DNA from: Sphingobacteriales bacterium
GTDB lineage: Bacteria; Bacteroidota; Bacteroidia; Sphingobacteriales; Sphingobacteriaceae
Direction: 5' to 3'
DNA length: 64,000 nt
Assembly: GCA_014763615.1 (NCBI GenBank)
Contig: JACXVB010000008.1
Location: 1-64,000 of the forward strand
Shown here: positions 19,169 through 27,661 of the stretch, piece by piece
Numbering within the stretch: the stretch's first letter is position 1
Layout of the letters: the number at the start of each line of letters is the position of its first letter
Notes under the pieces: model-generated
The model's database searches: none
What the model saw: only the letters and a program-made list of their open reading frames with translations
Told to the model about the DNA's origin: nothing
Translations under genes and position numbers: made by a program

Positions 19169-20778
19169 AAGCTTTCGCCCAACTTTTCCTCTCTTTAGAT
19201 GAAACCAACAAAACCAATGAAAAGGTAAGGGTCATCAAAGATTATCTTCTATCAGTTTCTGATGAAGATAAAATACAGATGCTGGCTTTGTTTACTGGAA
19301 GAAAACCCAAAAGACCTATCAACTCCACACAACTCAAAGAATGGGCTTTAGAGTTGAGTCAAATTCCTGATTGGTTGTTTAGAGAAAGTTATGAGGTGGT
19401 TGGAGACTTGGCCGAAACCCTTTCTTTATTATTACCCGAATCAGAAAATCAAGAAAATAAAAGTTTATCTACATGGATTCAGGAAATCAACAAAATCAGG
19501 AAACTTAACGATGAGTTTAAAAAATCTTGGTTATTAAATTCGCTCCAAAAAATGACGCGACAAGAAATGTTCATGTTCTTTAAATTGTTGACTGGTGGCT
19601 TCAGAGTGGGCGTCTCACAGAATCTTGTCGTAAAAGCATTATCAGAAATTTCAAATTTAGATCCCGCAACCCTCACCCATCGCATGATGGGCAATTGGGA
19701 AGCTTCCACTTTTTCTTATCAGGATTTAATTGCTAAAGAAGATGGAACCTCAGATATTTCCAGACCTTATCCATTTTTTCTAGCTTACCCTATTCAGGAA
19801 ACTTCAGAAAAACAAAAATCTGTTGAAGAACTGGAAAGTGAATTGGGCAAAGCCGATGATTGGCAAGCCGAATTTAAATGGGATGGCATCAGAGCGCAAC
19901 TCATCAAAAGAGCTGATGAAATTTTTATCTGGAGCCGTGGCGAAGAATTAGCAACAGAAAAATTCCCAGAGTTACATCCCTTTATGATGTATTTACCCAA
20001 TGGAACGGTGTTAGATGGAGAAATTTTAGCCTTCAAAAATGAGCAACCTTTGCCATTCAATATCTTACAAACCCGTATAGGCAGAAAAACACTTTCCAAA
20101 AAAATCTTGCGAGAAAATCCGGTGGCTTTTATCGCTTATGATGTGATGGAGTTTTACGGAGAAGATATAAGAAGTAAGAGTCAAGAAGCAAGAAGAAAGA
20201 TTTTGGAGCAGATTCAAAGCGCTTCTCCACATCAAGATAAATTCAGAATTTCTGAAATCATCCAAACAAATGATTGGAATTTTTTAGCTCAGGAAAGAGA
20301 ACGCTCCAGAGATTTATTAGCCGAGGGATTGATGCTGAAACGGAAATCAGCAACTTACCAAGTAGGTAGAAAACGCGGCGATTGGTGGAAGTGGAAAGTG
20401 GATCCACTCTCTGTGGATGCAGTGATGATTTATGCACAAAAAGGTCATGGACGTAGGGCCGATTTATATACCGATTATACTTTTGCGGTTTGGGATGGAG
20501 ATAAACTGGTTCCTTTTGCAAAGGCTTATTCGGGTTTAACTGATGCAGAAATTAGAAAGGTGGATCATTTTGTGAAGCGCAATACATTAGAAAAATTCGG
20601 ACCAGTTAGAACCGTGAAAGCCGAGTTAGTTTTTGAAATTGGATTTGAAGGCATCAATAAATCAACCCGACATAAATCTGGTGTTGCACTACGTTTTCCC
20701 AGAATTTTACGCTGGCGAACCGATAAAAAAATGGAAGAAGCGGATAGTTTGGAAACACTCCTTCAGTTCTTAAAATAA
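19165..20778 (+). CDS. ATP-dependent DNA ligase (exonuclease/Lhr-associated type)
   Basis: The 537-residue product is a complete ATP-dependent ligase: an N-terminal DNA-binding domain (residues 1-200), the nucleotidyltransferase domain with the adenylated Lys in EFKWDGIRAQL (KxDG motif), further motifs such as VLDGEILAF, EGLMLKR and WWKWKVDP, and a C-terminal OB-fold. The main replicative ligase of bacteria uses NAD, so this enzyme is a repair ligase. It seals nicks using ATP after the partner exonuclease acts. Start overlaps the exonuclease gene by 4 bp. The usual third member (Lhr-like helicase) is downstream, but separated by the DUF4143 ATPase gene. Confidence 0.95.
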   Translation: MKAFAQLFLSLDETNKTNEKVRVIKDYLLSVSDEDKIQMLALFTGRKPKRPINSTQLKEWALELSQIPDWLFRESYEVVGDLAETLSLLLPESENQENKSLSTWIQEINKIRKLNDEFKKSWLLNSLQKMTRQEMFMFFKLLTGGFRVGVSQNLVVKALSEISNLDPATLTHRMMGNWEASTFSYQDLIAKEDGTSDISRPYPFFLAYPIQETSEKQKSVEELESELGKADDWQAEFKWDGIRAQLIKRADEIFIWSRGEELATEKFPELHPFMMYLPNGTVLDGEILAFKNEQPLPFNILQTRIGRKTLSKKILRENPVAFIAYDVMEFYGEDIRSKSQEARRKILEQIQSASPHQDKFRISEIIQTNDWNFLAQERERSRDLLAEGLMLKRKSATYQVGRKRGDWWKWKVDPLSVDAVMIYAQKGHGRRADLYTDYTFAVWDGDKLVPFAKAYSGLTDAEIRKVDHFVKRNTLEKFGPVRTVKAELVFEIGFEGINKSTRHKSGVALRFPRILRWRTDKKMEEADSLETLLQFLK

Positions 20779-20796
20779 TTAAATTCATCATTTCAA

Positions 20797-20842
20797 TTGA
20801 CTGAATTAACAATAATTCAGTATATTTATTGACTGAATTAAC
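20797..20842. repeat. Direct repeat TTGACTGAATTAAC x2, candidate operator
   Basis: TTGACTGAATTAAC occurs exactly at 20797-20810 and 20829-20842, 32 bp apart (about three helical turns). Between them an inverted half (ATTCAG) pairs with the first CTGAAT. The pair ends 18 bp before the ATPase start, as expected of a regulator site or a mobile-gene boundary. Confidence 0.7.
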
Positions 20843-20860
20843 TTTTAATAGGATAGTTTT

Positions 20861-21985
20861 ATGAATATCAATCGCTTGTTATCCAAAACAATCATTGAAA
20901 AAATTGGGCAAAATAAGGTCATTCTAATTTTTGGTACTAGGAGGGTTGGTAAAACTCATCTTATTAAAAAGATAGAAAGCACCATAAAAATCCCATATCT
21001 ACACCTCAACGCTGAAGATGCAGACGTAAAAGCCCTATTAGAAAATCGTAGTATAGCCAATTACAGAAGGTTGCTAAATAAGAATAATTTACTGGTTATT
21101 GATGAAGCTCAGGTTATTCCAGATATCGGAAAAATCTTAAAATTAATGATTGATGAGTTTCCCAATCTGACCATTATAGCTACTGGCTCTTCCGCATTTG
21201 ATTTGTCTAATCAAACAGGTGAGCCACTTACTGGAAGGAATTTCACCTATTATTTGTATCCGGTTGCACAAGCAGAATTGGAAGAAAATCTCCTACAAAC
21301 CAAACAAAATTTAGAAGAACGGTTAATTTTTGGATCTTATCCAGAAGTTTTTTCGTTAGAAACCTTAGATGAAAAACAAGAATACCTTAAAAACCTTGTC
21401 AACGCTTATTTATTGAAAGACATCTTACTTTTTGAAAATATTAAGAACAGCAGTAAAATTCTCGATCTGCTTAAGTTAATGGCTTATCAAAATGGTTCCG
21501 AAGTTTCTTTTGATGAGCTTGGTAAACAATTAGGAATGAGTAAAAATACCGTAGAAAAGTACTTAGACCTTTTACAAAAGGTCCAAATCATCTTTAAACT
21601 CAGTGGTTTTAGTTCAAACCTAAGAAAAGAGATTACTAAATCTTCTAAGTGGTACTTTTTTGATAATGGGATAAGAAATACCATTATTAATGATTTTAGA
21701 TTACCTGCATTAAGACAAGATATGGGTTTGCTTTGGGAAAATTATTGCATTTATGAGCGGATAAAAATCAATAGAATCCATAAAACTGAAACAGAATATT
21801 TTTTTTGGAGAACTTATGATCAGCAAGAAATTGATTTGATAGAGAAAAATAAAGACGAAATAAAAGCCTTTGAATTTAAGTTTGGGAAAAAGAAAATTCC
21901 TGCCTTCTTCCAAAAAAATTATCCTCAAGCTACTTTTCAAGTGATTAACCCAGAAGATTATCTAGATTTTATTTTGATGAACTAA
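20861..21985 (+). CDS. AAA ATPase with DUF4143 domain
   Basis: The 374-residue product has the AAA_14 ATPase core with Walker A FGTRRVGKTHLIK (residues 24-36), Walker B LLVIDEAQVIP and sensor motif IIATGSSAFDLS. After a winged-helix-like stretch (LGKQLGMSKNTVEKYLDLL) comes the DUF4143 C-terminal domain, which has a nuclease-like fold in its last part (EYFFWRTYDQQEIDLIEK; AFEFKFGKKK). That tail resembles the E..D..ExK pattern of PD-(D/E)xK enzymes. These solo ATPases are spread widely and patchily among bacteria, and their role is not known. Here it sits between the ligase and helicase genes, 3 bp from the helicase start, with its own repeat-bearing leader. Confidence 0.88.
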   Translation: MNINRLLSKTIIEKIGQNKVILIFGTRRVGKTHLIKKIESTIKIPYLHLNAEDADVKALLENRSIANYRRLLNKNNLLVIDEAQVIPDIGKILKLMIDEFPNLTIIATGSSAFDLSNQTGEPLTGRNFTYYLYPVAQAELEENLLQTKQNLEERLIFGSYPEVFSLETLDEKQEYLKNLVNAYLLKDILLFENIKNSSKILDLLKLMAYQNGSEVSFDELGKQLGMSKNTVEKYLDLLQKVQIIFKLSGFSSNLRKEITKSSKWYFFDNGIRNTIINDFRLPALRQDMGLLWENYCIYERIKINRIHKTETEYFFWRTYDQQEIDLIEKNKDEIKAFEFKFGKKKIPAFFQKNYPQATFQVINPEDYLDFILMN

Positions 21986-21987
21986 CC

Positions 21988-24567
21988 ATGCATCAAACCA
22001 AAGGCGAAATCATCATCCAAAACTGGTATAAAACCAAAAATTGGGAACAATTTCCATTCCAGCAGGAGATGATGGAAGCTTATCTTTCCGGCTATTCGGG
22101 TTTGTTAAATGCCCCAACCGGAAGTGGTAAAACTTTTGCCTTGTTTTTGCCTTTTCTAGCCGATTACATCAATCAACATCCAGAAGATTATCAGCATAAA
22201 AAGAACAATGGTTTAATGATGCTCTGGATTACGCCTTTAAGAGCTTTAACCAACGATATTCAAAAAGCCATGCAATCTGTAGTAGATGATTTGCAAATTC
22301 CATGGAAAATTAGAGCTAGAACTGGAGATACTTCTACTGCAGAAAAACAAGCCATCAAACGTAAACCTCCAGAAGTTTTACTCACCACACCCGAGAGTTT
22401 ACACCTCCTGTTGGCGCAAAAAGAATACCCTAAAACATTCGATAATTTACAGTTAATCGTAATTGATGAATGGCATGAACTATTAGGTACAAAACGCGGT
22501 GTACAAGTAGAGTTGGGACTTTCACGATTAAAATGCTTAAAACAAAAGGCACATAATGAAGCAGAAGGCAGAAAGCCAAAAGCCAAAAGCGAAAAGTCAA
22601 ATGATTTTTCGAAATCTCCCCAAGTTGATGAGCAAGCCTTAAGCCTTCAGCTTTCAGCCTTTAGCCTAAAAATCTGGGGCATCAGCGCAACTATTGGCAA
22701 TTTAGAAGAAGCTGTTCAGGTATTATTGGGACCTCAATTTCCTGTTGAACAAACCAAAATGGTAAAGGCCAACTTTGCTAAAAAGCTAGAAATCAAATCT
22801 ATCATCCCAGAGAATGTTGAGAAATACAGTTGGGCTGGGCATATTGGCTTAAAGCTTTTGCCCGAGGTGATGCAGATTGTGGCAGAAAGCAAAACCACTT
22901 TAATCTTCACCAATACTCGGGCGCAATCAGAAATTTGGTACCACGCCATTTTAGATAACTATCCAGAATATGCGGGCGTAATTGCTATGCACCATGGCTC
23001 TTTAGATAACGAGTTGCGGGCTTGGGTAGAGGAAGCCTTACATGCTGCAGTTTTAAAATTAGTAGTTTGCACCTCAAGCTTAGATTTGGGAGTCGATTTT
23101 CGTCCGGTGGATACCGTGATTCAAATTGGCAGCCCAAAAGGCGTTGCCCGTTTTATGCAGCGAGCCGGAAGAAGCGGACATTCTCCCGGTGCTACTTCCA
23201 AAGCCTATTTTGTACCTACACATTCCTTAGAATTACTGGAAGGTGCTGCTCTAAAATATGGTATAGAAAATGAGATTTTCGAAAGTCGAGATCCAATTCT
23301 TTTGGCTTACGATGTATTGATTCAATATTTGGTGACTTTAGCGGTTTCTGATGGCTTTAAAGCCGAGGAAACTTTTAAAGAAGTGATTAGCACTTTTGCT
23401 TACGCCGATTTATCCAGAAAAGAATTTCATGAACTCTTAGAATTCATTACCAGAGGCGGAAAATCTTTGAGTGCTTATGATGAATTTCTGAAAGTAGAAA
23501 TTGAAGACGGCCTCTTTAAAGTGAATGATAAAAGAGTGGCTATGCGCCATCGTTTGAGTATGGGAACCATCACTGGAGATGTAAATATTAGCGTGAAATT
23601 TCAGAGTGGCGGCAGTTTGGGTTCAGTAGAAGAAGGCTTTATCTCCAGATTGAAAGCTGGTGATACTTTTTGGTTTGCTGGAAGAAGCCTGGAGTTTATC
23701 CAACTGAAAGAGATGACGGCTTATGTGAAAACCAGCAAAAAGAAAAAAGGTCAAATTGCCAGTTGGGTGGGCAGCAGAATGCCTTTATCTTCTCAACTTT
23801 CGGCTGTTTTTAGAGAAAAGCTAGATGAGGTTTCGATGGGATTAGAAGAAGATGAAGAAATTGTGGCTTTGCGTCCGCTGTTTGAAAGGCAAATGCAGCA
23901 ATCACACTTGCTCAATAAATTTGAGTTTTTGATAGAAAAAGTAGAAAGTCGGGATGGTTTTCATTATTTTTTCTATCCTTTTGAAGGGCGTTTGGTACAT
24001 GAAGGATTAGCTTCTCTTTTTGCCTATCGGATGACGAAATTGAAAAGTGCCACCTTTTCTATCGCCATGAATGATTATGGTTTTGAACTGCTAACGGATG
24101 AAGAAATGCCCTTAGAGCAATCTATCGAAAACGGTTTATTTAGCGATAAACACCTCATAGAAGACATTCAACATAGTTTAAACGCTAACGAAATGGCCCG
24201 AAGAAAATTTAGAGATATTGCCCATATTGCGGGTTTAGTTTTTACTGGTTATCCGGGCAAGCCGATGAAAAACAAACATTTACAGTCTTCCACCTCTTTA
24301 TTGTTTGATGTTTTTAACGAGTATGAAAGCGATAATTTATTGGTGCGCCAAGCTTATAATGAGGCTTTAGCTTTTCAGTTAGAAGAGTTTAGATTGAGAG
24401 CTGCTTTACAAAGAATTCAAGAACAAAAACACATCATTAAAACTACGGATGGTCCATCGACTTTTGCATTTCCGGTAATGGTGGATAGATTAAGTAGGGA
24501 AAAACTAAGTACAGAAACCGTGGAGGATAGAGTGGCGAGAATGGTGAGGAATTTGGAAAAAGAGTAA
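21988..24567 (+). CDS. Lhr-like ligase-associated DEXH-box helicase
   Basis: The 859-residue product is a superfamily-2 helicase of the ligase-associated Lhr type. Visible motifs are Walker A LNAPTGSGKTFALFLP (near residue 40), DEXH box VIDEWHE, motif III ISATIGN, motif IV IFTNTRAQSEIWYHAI and motif VI MQRAGRSGHSPG, followed by the Lhr winged-helix and C-terminal domains. It should unwind DNA during repair with the ligase and exonuclease. A purine/pyrimidine-rich repeat is inserted in frame between the DEXH box and motif III (about residues 190-227), adding some 40 residues absent from usual homologues. The metallophosphoesterase gene that often ends this cluster is missing downstream. Confidence 0.93.
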   Translation: MHQTKGEIIIQNWYKTKNWEQFPFQQEMMEAYLSGYSGLLNAPTGSGKTFALFLPFLADYINQHPEDYQHKKNNGLMMLWITPLRALTNDIQKAMQSVVDDLQIPWKIRARTGDTSTAEKQAIKRKPPEVLLTTPESLHLLLAQKEYPKTFDNLQLIVIDEWHELLGTKRGVQVELGLSRLKCLKQKAHNEAEGRKPKAKSEKSNDFSKSPQVDEQALSLQLSAFSLKIWGISATIGNLEEAVQVLLGPQFPVEQTKMVKANFAKKLEIKSIIPENVEKYSWAGHIGLKLLPEVMQIVAESKTTLIFTNTRAQSEIWYHAILDNYPEYAGVIAMHHGSLDNELRAWVEEALHAAVLKLVVCTSSLDLGVDFRPVDTVIQIGSPKGVARFMQRAGRSGHSPGATSKAYFVPTHSLELLEGAALKYGIENEIFESRDPILLAYDVLIQYLVTLAVSDGFKAEETFKEVISTFAYADLSRKEFHELLEFITRGGKSLSAYDEFLKVEIEDGLFKVNDKRVAMRHRLSMGTITGDVNISVKFQSGGSLGSVEEGFISRLKAGDTFWFAGRSLEFIQLKEMTAYVKTSKKKKGQIASWVGSRMPLSSQLSAVFREKLDEVSMGLEEDEEIVALRPLFERQMQQSHLLNKFEFLIEKVESRDGFHYFFYPFEGRLVHEGLASLFAYRMTKLKSATFSIAMNDYGFELLTDEEMPLEQSIENGLFSDKHLIEDIQHSLNANEMARRKFRDIAHIAGLVFTGYPGKPMKNKHLQSSTSLLFDVFNEYESDNLLVRQAYNEALAFQLEEFRLRAALQRIQEQKHIIKTTDGPSTFAFPVMVDRLSREKLSTETVEDRVARMVRNLEKE
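22558..22668. repeat. Repeat unit inserted in frame within the helicase gene
   Basis: The left arm is AGAAAGCCAAAAGCCAAAAG-like, the right arm AAGCCTTCAGCTTTCAGCCT-like; together they form an imperfect inverted repeat. The encoded segment (KPKAKSEKSNDFSKSPQVDE) is low in complexity. The same style of repeat is intergenic at 39856-39998. Confidence 0.7.
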
Positions 24568-24574
24568 ACAATAT

Positions 24575-24612
24575 GTTCTTTTCGGATGAAAAGAACCAAA
24601 ACTTTCTTTTTT
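24575..24612 (+). terminator. Hairpin with T-rich tail after the helicase gene
   Basis: GTTCTTTTC (24575-24583), loop GGAT, GAAAAGAAC (24588-24596), then CAAAACTTTC and eight T. The stem is perfect. The sequence is also typical of a dispersed Bacteroidota hairpin (GAAAAGAACCAAAA). The rest of the gap to 25083 holds the dispersed repeat at 24871 and the pdhB promoter, and no gene. Confidence 0.75.
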
Positions 24613-24870
24613 TTGCTCAGGTGCTTTTGCCGCACAACCCTTAACTGAATTATAAATTAATAGCGCTTATTTTTATTCGCAAATGCTTTATTGGAGTTAT
24701 TGCAAACTCTATCATAAAATCGCTTTCGCTATAGGCTTGGCAGTTTTTCAAAAATGTTAATGCAGCTAATTTATAATTCTTTCAGCACTTCCCATTGCAC
24801 TTAATATTTAAAATAGTGGCTAAACATTGAGTTAAATAGCCCCGATAGTAGTAGAAATCCTTTTTGCTTT

Positions 24871-24893
24871 GTCATCCTGAGCGGAGTCGAAGG
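24871..24893. repeat. Dispersed repeat, copy 2
   Basis: Exact second copy of the 23-bp unit at 11474-11496 (core GTCATCCTGAGCGGAGTCGA). It lies in the gap between the helicase and pdhB genes. Confidence 0.8.
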
Positions 24894-25023
24894 AAAAGCA
24901 AAAAGATTGTAACGAATAGCGGGAGCAAACACTCAAAAATGTGCTGCTTTTGCGCTTCAAAATTTCCATTTTCATAAATTTTACCTCATTAAGGAAATGT
25001 TTGTCATTAGCGATGTGTTTACG

Positions 25024-25053
25024 TTGCATTTAAAACAACATTAATTATATTTG
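25024..25053 (+). promoter_or_regulatory. Bacteroidota-type promoter of pdhB
   Basis: TTG (25024-25026), 19-bp spacer, TATATTTG (25046-25053) matching the TAnnTTTG -7 box. A start near 25060 would give a 24-nt leader to the ATG at 25084. Confidence 0.8.
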
Positions 25054-25083
25054 CGTTCCTTAAATATTTAGAGACATCAAATA

Positions 25084-26070
25084 ATGAGAGAAATACAATT
25101 TAGAGAGGCCTTGCGTGAAGCCATGAGCGAAGAGATGCGCAAAGACGACAAAATCTACTTAATGGGTGAGGAAGTTGCCGAGTACAATGGTGCTTATAAA
25201 GTGAGCCAAGGAATGTTAGATGAATTTGGTCCGAAGCGTGTGATTGATACGCCAATTGCAGAGTTAGGTTTTGCAGGTATTGCCATCGGTTCTGCCATGA
25301 ATGGTTTACGTCCGATTGTAGAATTTATGACTTTCAACTTCTCTTTGGTTGCGATTGACCAAATCATTAACGGTGCTGCAAAAACCTTATCTATGAGTGG
25401 TGGTCAGTTTGGTTGCCCTATTGTTTTTCGTGGTCCAACTGGTAATGCCGGACAATTAGGTGCGCAACACTCTCAAAACTTTGAAAACTGGTATGCTAAC
25501 TGCCCAGGTTTAAAAGTGGTAGTTCCTTCTAATCCGTATGATGCTAAAGGTTTAATGAAATCATCTATTTTAGATAATGATCCGGTGATTTTCATGGAAT
25601 CTGAAGTCATGTATGGTGATAAAGGTGAAGTGCCTGAAGAAGAATATTATTTAGAGATTGGTAAAGCTCATGTAACTAAACAAGGAACCGATGTAACTAT
25701 TGTTTCTTTCGGTAAAATGATGTCGAGAGTAATTGCTCCAGCTTTAGAAGAATTAGCAAAAGAAGGTATTAATGCCGAAGTGATTGATTTAAGAACCGTT
25801 CGCCCGATTGATTATGATACCATCATCAATTCTGTAAAGAAAACTAACCGTTTGGTAGTGGTTGAAGAAGCATGGCCATTGGCTTCTATTTCTTCAGAAA
25901 TTGCATTTAATATTCAAAGAAACGCATTTGATTATTTAGATGCTCCGGTAATTCGTATTACTTGTGCAGATGTACCGCTTCCATACGCTCCAACCCTCAT
26001 TGCTGCCAGCTTACCAAATGCTGAGCGTGTAGTTAAAGCGGTAAAAGAAGTGATGTACGTGACTAAATAA
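25084..26070 (+). CDS. pdhB: Pyruvate dehydrogenase E1 component, beta subunit
   Basis: The 328-residue product is the beta chain of a two-subunit (alpha2beta2) E1 decarboxylase of the 2-oxoacid dehydrogenase type. Key stretches are MGEEVAEYNGAYKVSQGM (thiamine-site Glu), DTPIAELGFAGIAIGSAM, MTFNFSLVAIDQIINGAAK, and the C-terminal transketolase-type segment DLRTVRPIDYDTI. The MGEEV-YNGAYKV signature marks pyruvate rather than branched-chain enzymes. With the alpha chain it decarboxylates pyruvate and passes the acetyl group to E2, feeding acetyl-CoA into the cycle. No alpha or E2 gene is in this window, so the complex genes are dispersed. It is a single-gene unit with a good promoter and terminator. 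Confidence 0.95.
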   Translation: MREIQFREALREAMSEEMRKDDKIYLMGEEVAEYNGAYKVSQGMLDEFGPKRVIDTPIAELGFAGIAIGSAMNGLRPIVEFMTFNFSLVAIDQIINGAAKTLSMSGGQFGCPIVFRGPTGNAGQLGAQHSQNFENWYANCPGLKVVVPSNPYDAKGLMKSSILDNDPVIFMESEVMYGDKGEVPEEEYYLEIGKAHVTKQGTDVTIVSFGKMMSRVIAPALEELAKEGINAEVIDLRTVRPIDYDTIINSVKKTNRLVVVEEAWPLASISSEIAFNIQRNAFDYLDAPVIRITCADVPLPYAPTLIAASLPNAERVVKAVKEVMYVTK

Positions 26071-26093
26071 GTTAAATTATAAAGTATAAAGAT

Positions 26094-26124
26094 GCCGCTT
26101 TGAGAGTTCAGAGCGGCTTTTTTG
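26094..26124 (+). terminator. Rho-independent terminator of pdhB
   Basis: GCCGCTTTGA (26094-26103), loop GAGT, TCAGAGCGGC (26108-26117), then seven T. The stem is 10 bp with one wobble pair. Confidence 0.9.
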
Positions 26125-26178
26125 TTGATCAGGAGGTTTAAACCTGCCGCTACTTTAACACTTGATTAAATATAAATT

Positions 26179-27645
26179 CTATTTTGCCACGTAAGTAACA
26201 ATTGAATGAGCCAAAATATCTGTCTTAACTGACTTAATACCAATCATCATTTGAAATGATATTGGTTTATTTGTTTTGTTAAGAACCACAGTAACTATTC
26301 CTTTATCAGGATTTAAAAAAGAGGTAACTTCTAAATCCTCTTTATTAGAGGATGCCATAATTCTTTTTGCATCGGGTAAAATAAACTTAGAAAAATGTCC
26401 TATATAGTAATAGGCATTAGTATAAATTAATTTTCCTGTTTTTGTATTCGCATGGATTGGAGAAAAGCAGAAATTACCAACATGATTTGGTCCTCCATTT
26501 TCATCTAAAAGAATATTCCAATCAGTCCAGGCTTCCGTACCATCATTAAAATCATTTATGATTGAATGGGCATACTTTTCTCCTAAACTCCAGTTATAAA
26601 CACTATCAATATTAAATTTTTCTTGGCAACCTTCTGTGAAAATAAGATGCTTGTCTGGAAATGATTCCTTTACTTTTTTTACATTGTCAAACTGCATTTC
26701 GTTTCCAGTCCAAGTCTCGTACCAATGAAAACCTATTCCCCAAACGTATTTAGCCGCTTCATTGTCATTTAAAATAGCACTGGCTCTTTGGTAAACTAAA
26801 TCTCTATTATGATCCCATGCTATCAGCTTTTTATCATCTAGTCTATTATTTTTAAGTGTTGGTCCCAAAAAATTCTTAATAAACTCCCGTTCTTCATTAG
26901 CCGTATAGATACATGATTCCCACTTCTGTTTTGCCATAGGCTCATTTTGTACAGTCAATCCCCAAATTGGCAAGCCTCTATCCTCATAAGCGTTAATAAA
27001 CTTTACGTAATAGTTTGCCCAAGTTTGTCGATATTCAGGCAATAATTTTCCTCCATGCAGCATATCATGATTAGTTTTCATCCAGGCGGGAGGACTCCAA
27101 GGAGAAACAAAAAGCTTTAGCTTATTTTGTGTTGCGGCTAAAACTTTTTTAATAAAAGGAATTTTATAAACTTCATCATGCTTAATATCAAAAGATTTTA
27201 ATGATGTATCAAGGTCTGTTACATAGGTGTATGATGCACTAGAAAAATCGCAACTATTAATATTTGTTCTCCCCATATTGTATGCAATCCCTTTGTCTTT
27301 ATCAAAATAAGCATCTAGTAACTCTGCTTGTGTTACCTTAGGTAATTTAGCAAAAGTTTCTGCAGCTGCGTCTGTTAATGCGCCTCCAATACCTACAAAA
27401 TTTTGAAATTCATGCTCAGGATCAACTAAAATAAAAGCCTCAGTCTCTAAAGGCTGAATTGCCTTAGTAAATTTAAGACCATCGGTTTTACTGATTCTTA
27501 AATCTGTGCCTTTGGCAGTGGTGTAAACCGCTAATTTTGATACTTCTACTGTTTGAGTATTGTCTTTATTAGAACATCCTACTATCATTAGAATACCTAA
27601 ACAAAAAGAAGGAATGTACTTAAATTTTTGAATTTTTGAATCCAT
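26179..27645 (-). CDS. Glycoside hydrolase family 30 lipoprotein (copy A, last gene of the locus)
   Basis: The product (488 residues from ATG 27645, MDSKIQKFKY) has a lipoprotein signal with lipobox IVGC. GH30 hallmarks run through the chain: GIGGALTDAAAETF, NMGRTNINSCDFS, VSPWSPPAWMKTN, TVQNEP with the acid/base Glu235, and FTEGCQE with the nucleophile Glu338. A C-terminal beta-sandwich (EDLEVTSFLNPDKGIVTVVL) is the usual GH30 side domain. A longer reading from 27672 would overlap the upstream GH30 gene; the shorter start places the lipid signal correctly. It is the last gene of the susC-susD-GH30-GH30 unit. GH30 members include beta-1,6-glucanases and glucosylceramidases. With SusCD, beta-1,6-glucan is a fair guess, not proven. 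Confidence 0.88.
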   Translation of the reverse strand: MDSKIQKFKYIPSFCLGILMIVGCSNKDNTQTVEVSKLAVYTTAKGTDLRISKTDGLKFTKAIQPLETEAFILVDPEHEFQNFVGIGGALTDAAAETFAKLPKVTQAELLDAYFDKDKGIAYNMGRTNINSCDFSSASYTYVTDLDTSLKSFDIKHDEVYKIPFIKKVLAATQNKLKLFVSPWSPPAWMKTNHDMLHGGKLLPEYRQTWANYYVKFINAYEDRGLPIWGLTVQNEPMAKQKWESCIYTANEEREFIKNFLGPTLKNNRLDDKKLIAWDHNRDLVYQRASAILNDNEAAKYVWGIGFHWYETWTGNEMQFDNVKKVKESFPDKHLIFTEGCQEKFNIDSVYNWSLGEKYAHSIINDFNDGTEAWTDWNILLDENGGPNHVGNFCFSPIHANTKTGKLIYTNAYYYIGHFSKFILPDAKRIMASSNKEDLEVTSFLNPDKGIVTVVLNKTNKPISFQMMIGIKSVKTDILAHSIVTYVAK

Positions 27646-27661
27646 CACTAAATAATAAAAA

